A DNA stretch of 64,000 nt from Massilibacteroides vaginae. Its GTDB lineage: Bacteria > Bacteroidota > Bacteroidia > Bacteroidales > Tannerellaceae. The DNA is taken from NCBI RefSeq assembly GCF_900178525.1, contig NZ_FXDJ01000009.1:518263-582262 (forward strand), in the 5' to 3' direction. The first letter of the stretch is position 1. The number at the start of each line of letters is the position of its first letter. The notes under the pieces are model-generated. The model saw nothing but the letters and a program-made list of their open reading frames with translations. It ran no database searches and was not told where the DNA came from. Positions 63,071 to 64,000 of the stretch are shown in pieces. Made by a program: the position numbers and the translations under genes.

Positions 63071-63928
63071 TTATCCGTAAATGGGATTGCCATTTTCGTC
63101 TGAGAATTCCTCTACACTCTTGCTGTATTGAGTCATTGCGCGTAAACTCATACCCATGTTGGAAAATCCACCATCATGATATAAGTTTTGCATCGTAACT
63201 TTCTTTGTCAAGTCAGAGAACATTACAATACAATAATCCGCACACTCATCAGCAGAAGCATTACCCAGCGGACTCATTCTTTCGGCAAAGTCCATTAAAT
63301 GCTCCATACCTTTTACACCACTACCGGCAGTGGTCATTGTAGGTGATTGGGAGATTGTATTCACACGTACATTTTTTTCGCGTCCGTAAATATAGCCGAA
63401 ACTACGGGCAACCGACTCTAAAAGACTCTTCGCGTCCGCCATATCGTTATATCCGAAGAATGTACGTTGTGCAGCAACATAACTAAGCGCCAGCACAGAA
63501 CCATATTCTGAAATAGCATCCTGTTTTTTCGCAACCTGAAGCATCTTATGGAATGAGATAGCCGAAATATCCAGCGTCTTTTCCAACAGATCATAATCCA
63601 GATCATCATATGTACGTTTCTTACGTACGTTCGGACTCATTCCTATAGAATGAAGTACAAAATCGATTTTTCCACCAAGTATCTTTACTGATTCTGTAAA
63701 GACCATATTCAAGTCATCAACGTTAGTTGCGTCTGCAGGTAAAACCGTAGCATTCAATTTCTGTCCCAATTCGTCAACCTGCCCCATACGAACAGCGATC
63801 GGCGTATTACTAAGTGTTATGATCGCGCCTTCTTCAACGGCCTTTTCGGCAACTTTCCAAGCGATAGACATATCATTCAGCGCACCGAAGATAATCCCAC
63901 GTTTGCCTTTTAATAAATTATGACTCAT
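63071..63928 (-). CDS. fabI: enoyl-[acyl-carrier-protein] reductase
   Basis: The 285-residue protein is an NADH-dependent FabI-type SDR, which performs the last reduction of each fatty-acid elongation cycle. It begins LLKGKRGIIFGALNDMSIAWKVAEKAVEEGA with the FabI cofactor motif (GxxxxxSIAW). FVLHSIGMSP follows, and YNDMADAK gives the catalytic Tyr-x6-Lys. The SYVAAQRTFFGY segment before it is FabI-typical. The tail EEFSDENGNPIYG fits Bacteroidetes FabI. Its own promoter and terminator make it monocistronic. Confidence 0.95.
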   Translation of the reverse strand: MSHNLLKGKRGIIFGALNDMSIAWKVAEKAVEEGAIITLSNTPIAVRMGQVDELGQKLNATVLPADATNVDDLNMVFTESVKILGGKIDFVLHSIGMSPNVRKKRTYDDLDYDLLEKTLDISAISFHKMLQVAKKQDAISEYGSVLALSYVAAQRTFFGYNDMADAKSLLESVARSFGYIYGREKNVRVNTISQSPTMTTAGSGVKGMEHLMDFAERMSPLGNASADECADYCIVMFSDLTKKVTMQNLYHDGGFSNMGMSLRAMTQYSKSVEEFSDENGNPIYG

Positions 63929-63953
63929 ACCTTATTATTTAATTGATATGGCA

Positions 63954-63984
63954 CAAAAATACGAAAAATGCGCAATCTCAACAA
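63954..63984 (-). promoter_or_regulatory. fabI promoter
   Basis: On the minus strand TTG (63984-63982) and TATTTTTG (63961-63954) are exactly 20 bp apart, a full Bacteroidetes -33/-7 match. Transcription would start about 20 nt before the fabI ATG at 63928. Confidence 0.7.
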
Positions 63985-64000
63985 TTATTCTCTAAAATAT

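Overview
The window looks like a chromosomal segment of a member of the order Bacteroidales. The support is a set of taxon-typical genes: a TonB-linked SusC/SusD pair with its ECF sigma factor and FecR anti-sigma factor, the giant type IX secretion (T9SS) protein SprA, the T9SS lipoprotein PorW/SprE, paired head-GIN (DUF2807) proteins, and many -7 boxes of the Bacteroidetes form TAnnTTTG. A species cannot be named. A Dysgonomonas/Parabacteroides-like relative is a guess.

Layout. 1-9.1 kb: the 5' part of an alpha/beta-hydrolase-like gene at the window edge, a membrane LytTR regulator, the tRNA-editing protein YbaK, two head-GIN proteins, an operon znuA-znuC-(PLDc_N protein)-(SDR epimerase), and a HipB/HipS/HipT-type toxin-antitoxin locus split by a small MITE-like element. 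9.1-22 kb: housekeeping genes all on the minus strand (sprA-ruvA, trkH-trkA, dxs). 22-34 kb: a defence-island-like insert with an orphan ATPase, a fused OLD-ATPase/UvrD remnant (Gabija-like), a four-gene extended type III restriction-modification cluster (PLD-SNF2 helicase, DUF4391, Mod, Res), a chimeric DUF3800 remnant, a frameshifted XRE regulator, and a candidate short RNA with its own promoter and terminator. 34-41 kb: aroA, a Cys-rich membrane protein, znuB (far from znuAC), porW, a full MITE copy and a secreted GDPD/PLC-like protein. 41-52 kb: ECF sigma, FecR, SusC and SusD, convergent with the uronate operon kdgK-kdgA-uxaC. 52-64 kb: ogt, an RND efflux operon, a broken metE, an Lrp regulator, a nitroreductase, an NhaC antiporter, a Sua5/YrdC protein and fabI.

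How the parts work together. ZnuA and ZnuC here need the ZnuB permease encoded about 29 kb away. SprA and PorW belong to the same secretion machine. The SusCD/ECF locus probably imports a glycan, and its neighbour can degrade uronic acids through KDG/KDPG.

The most unusual signals are: (1) a family of four intergenic ~100-bp elements with fixed internal geometry (three CCTTTAT units on a 21-bp period between ATACTAT and TGATT); (2) a MITE inserted in frame at the HipS/HipT junction that supplies the HipS stop codon; (3) at least three genes that look like deletion-born chimeras (OLD-ATPase/UvrD, DUF3800/unknown, MetE); (4) a promoter-RNA-terminator unit antisense to the restriction operon. 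No rRNA, tRNA or CRISPR array was recognised.
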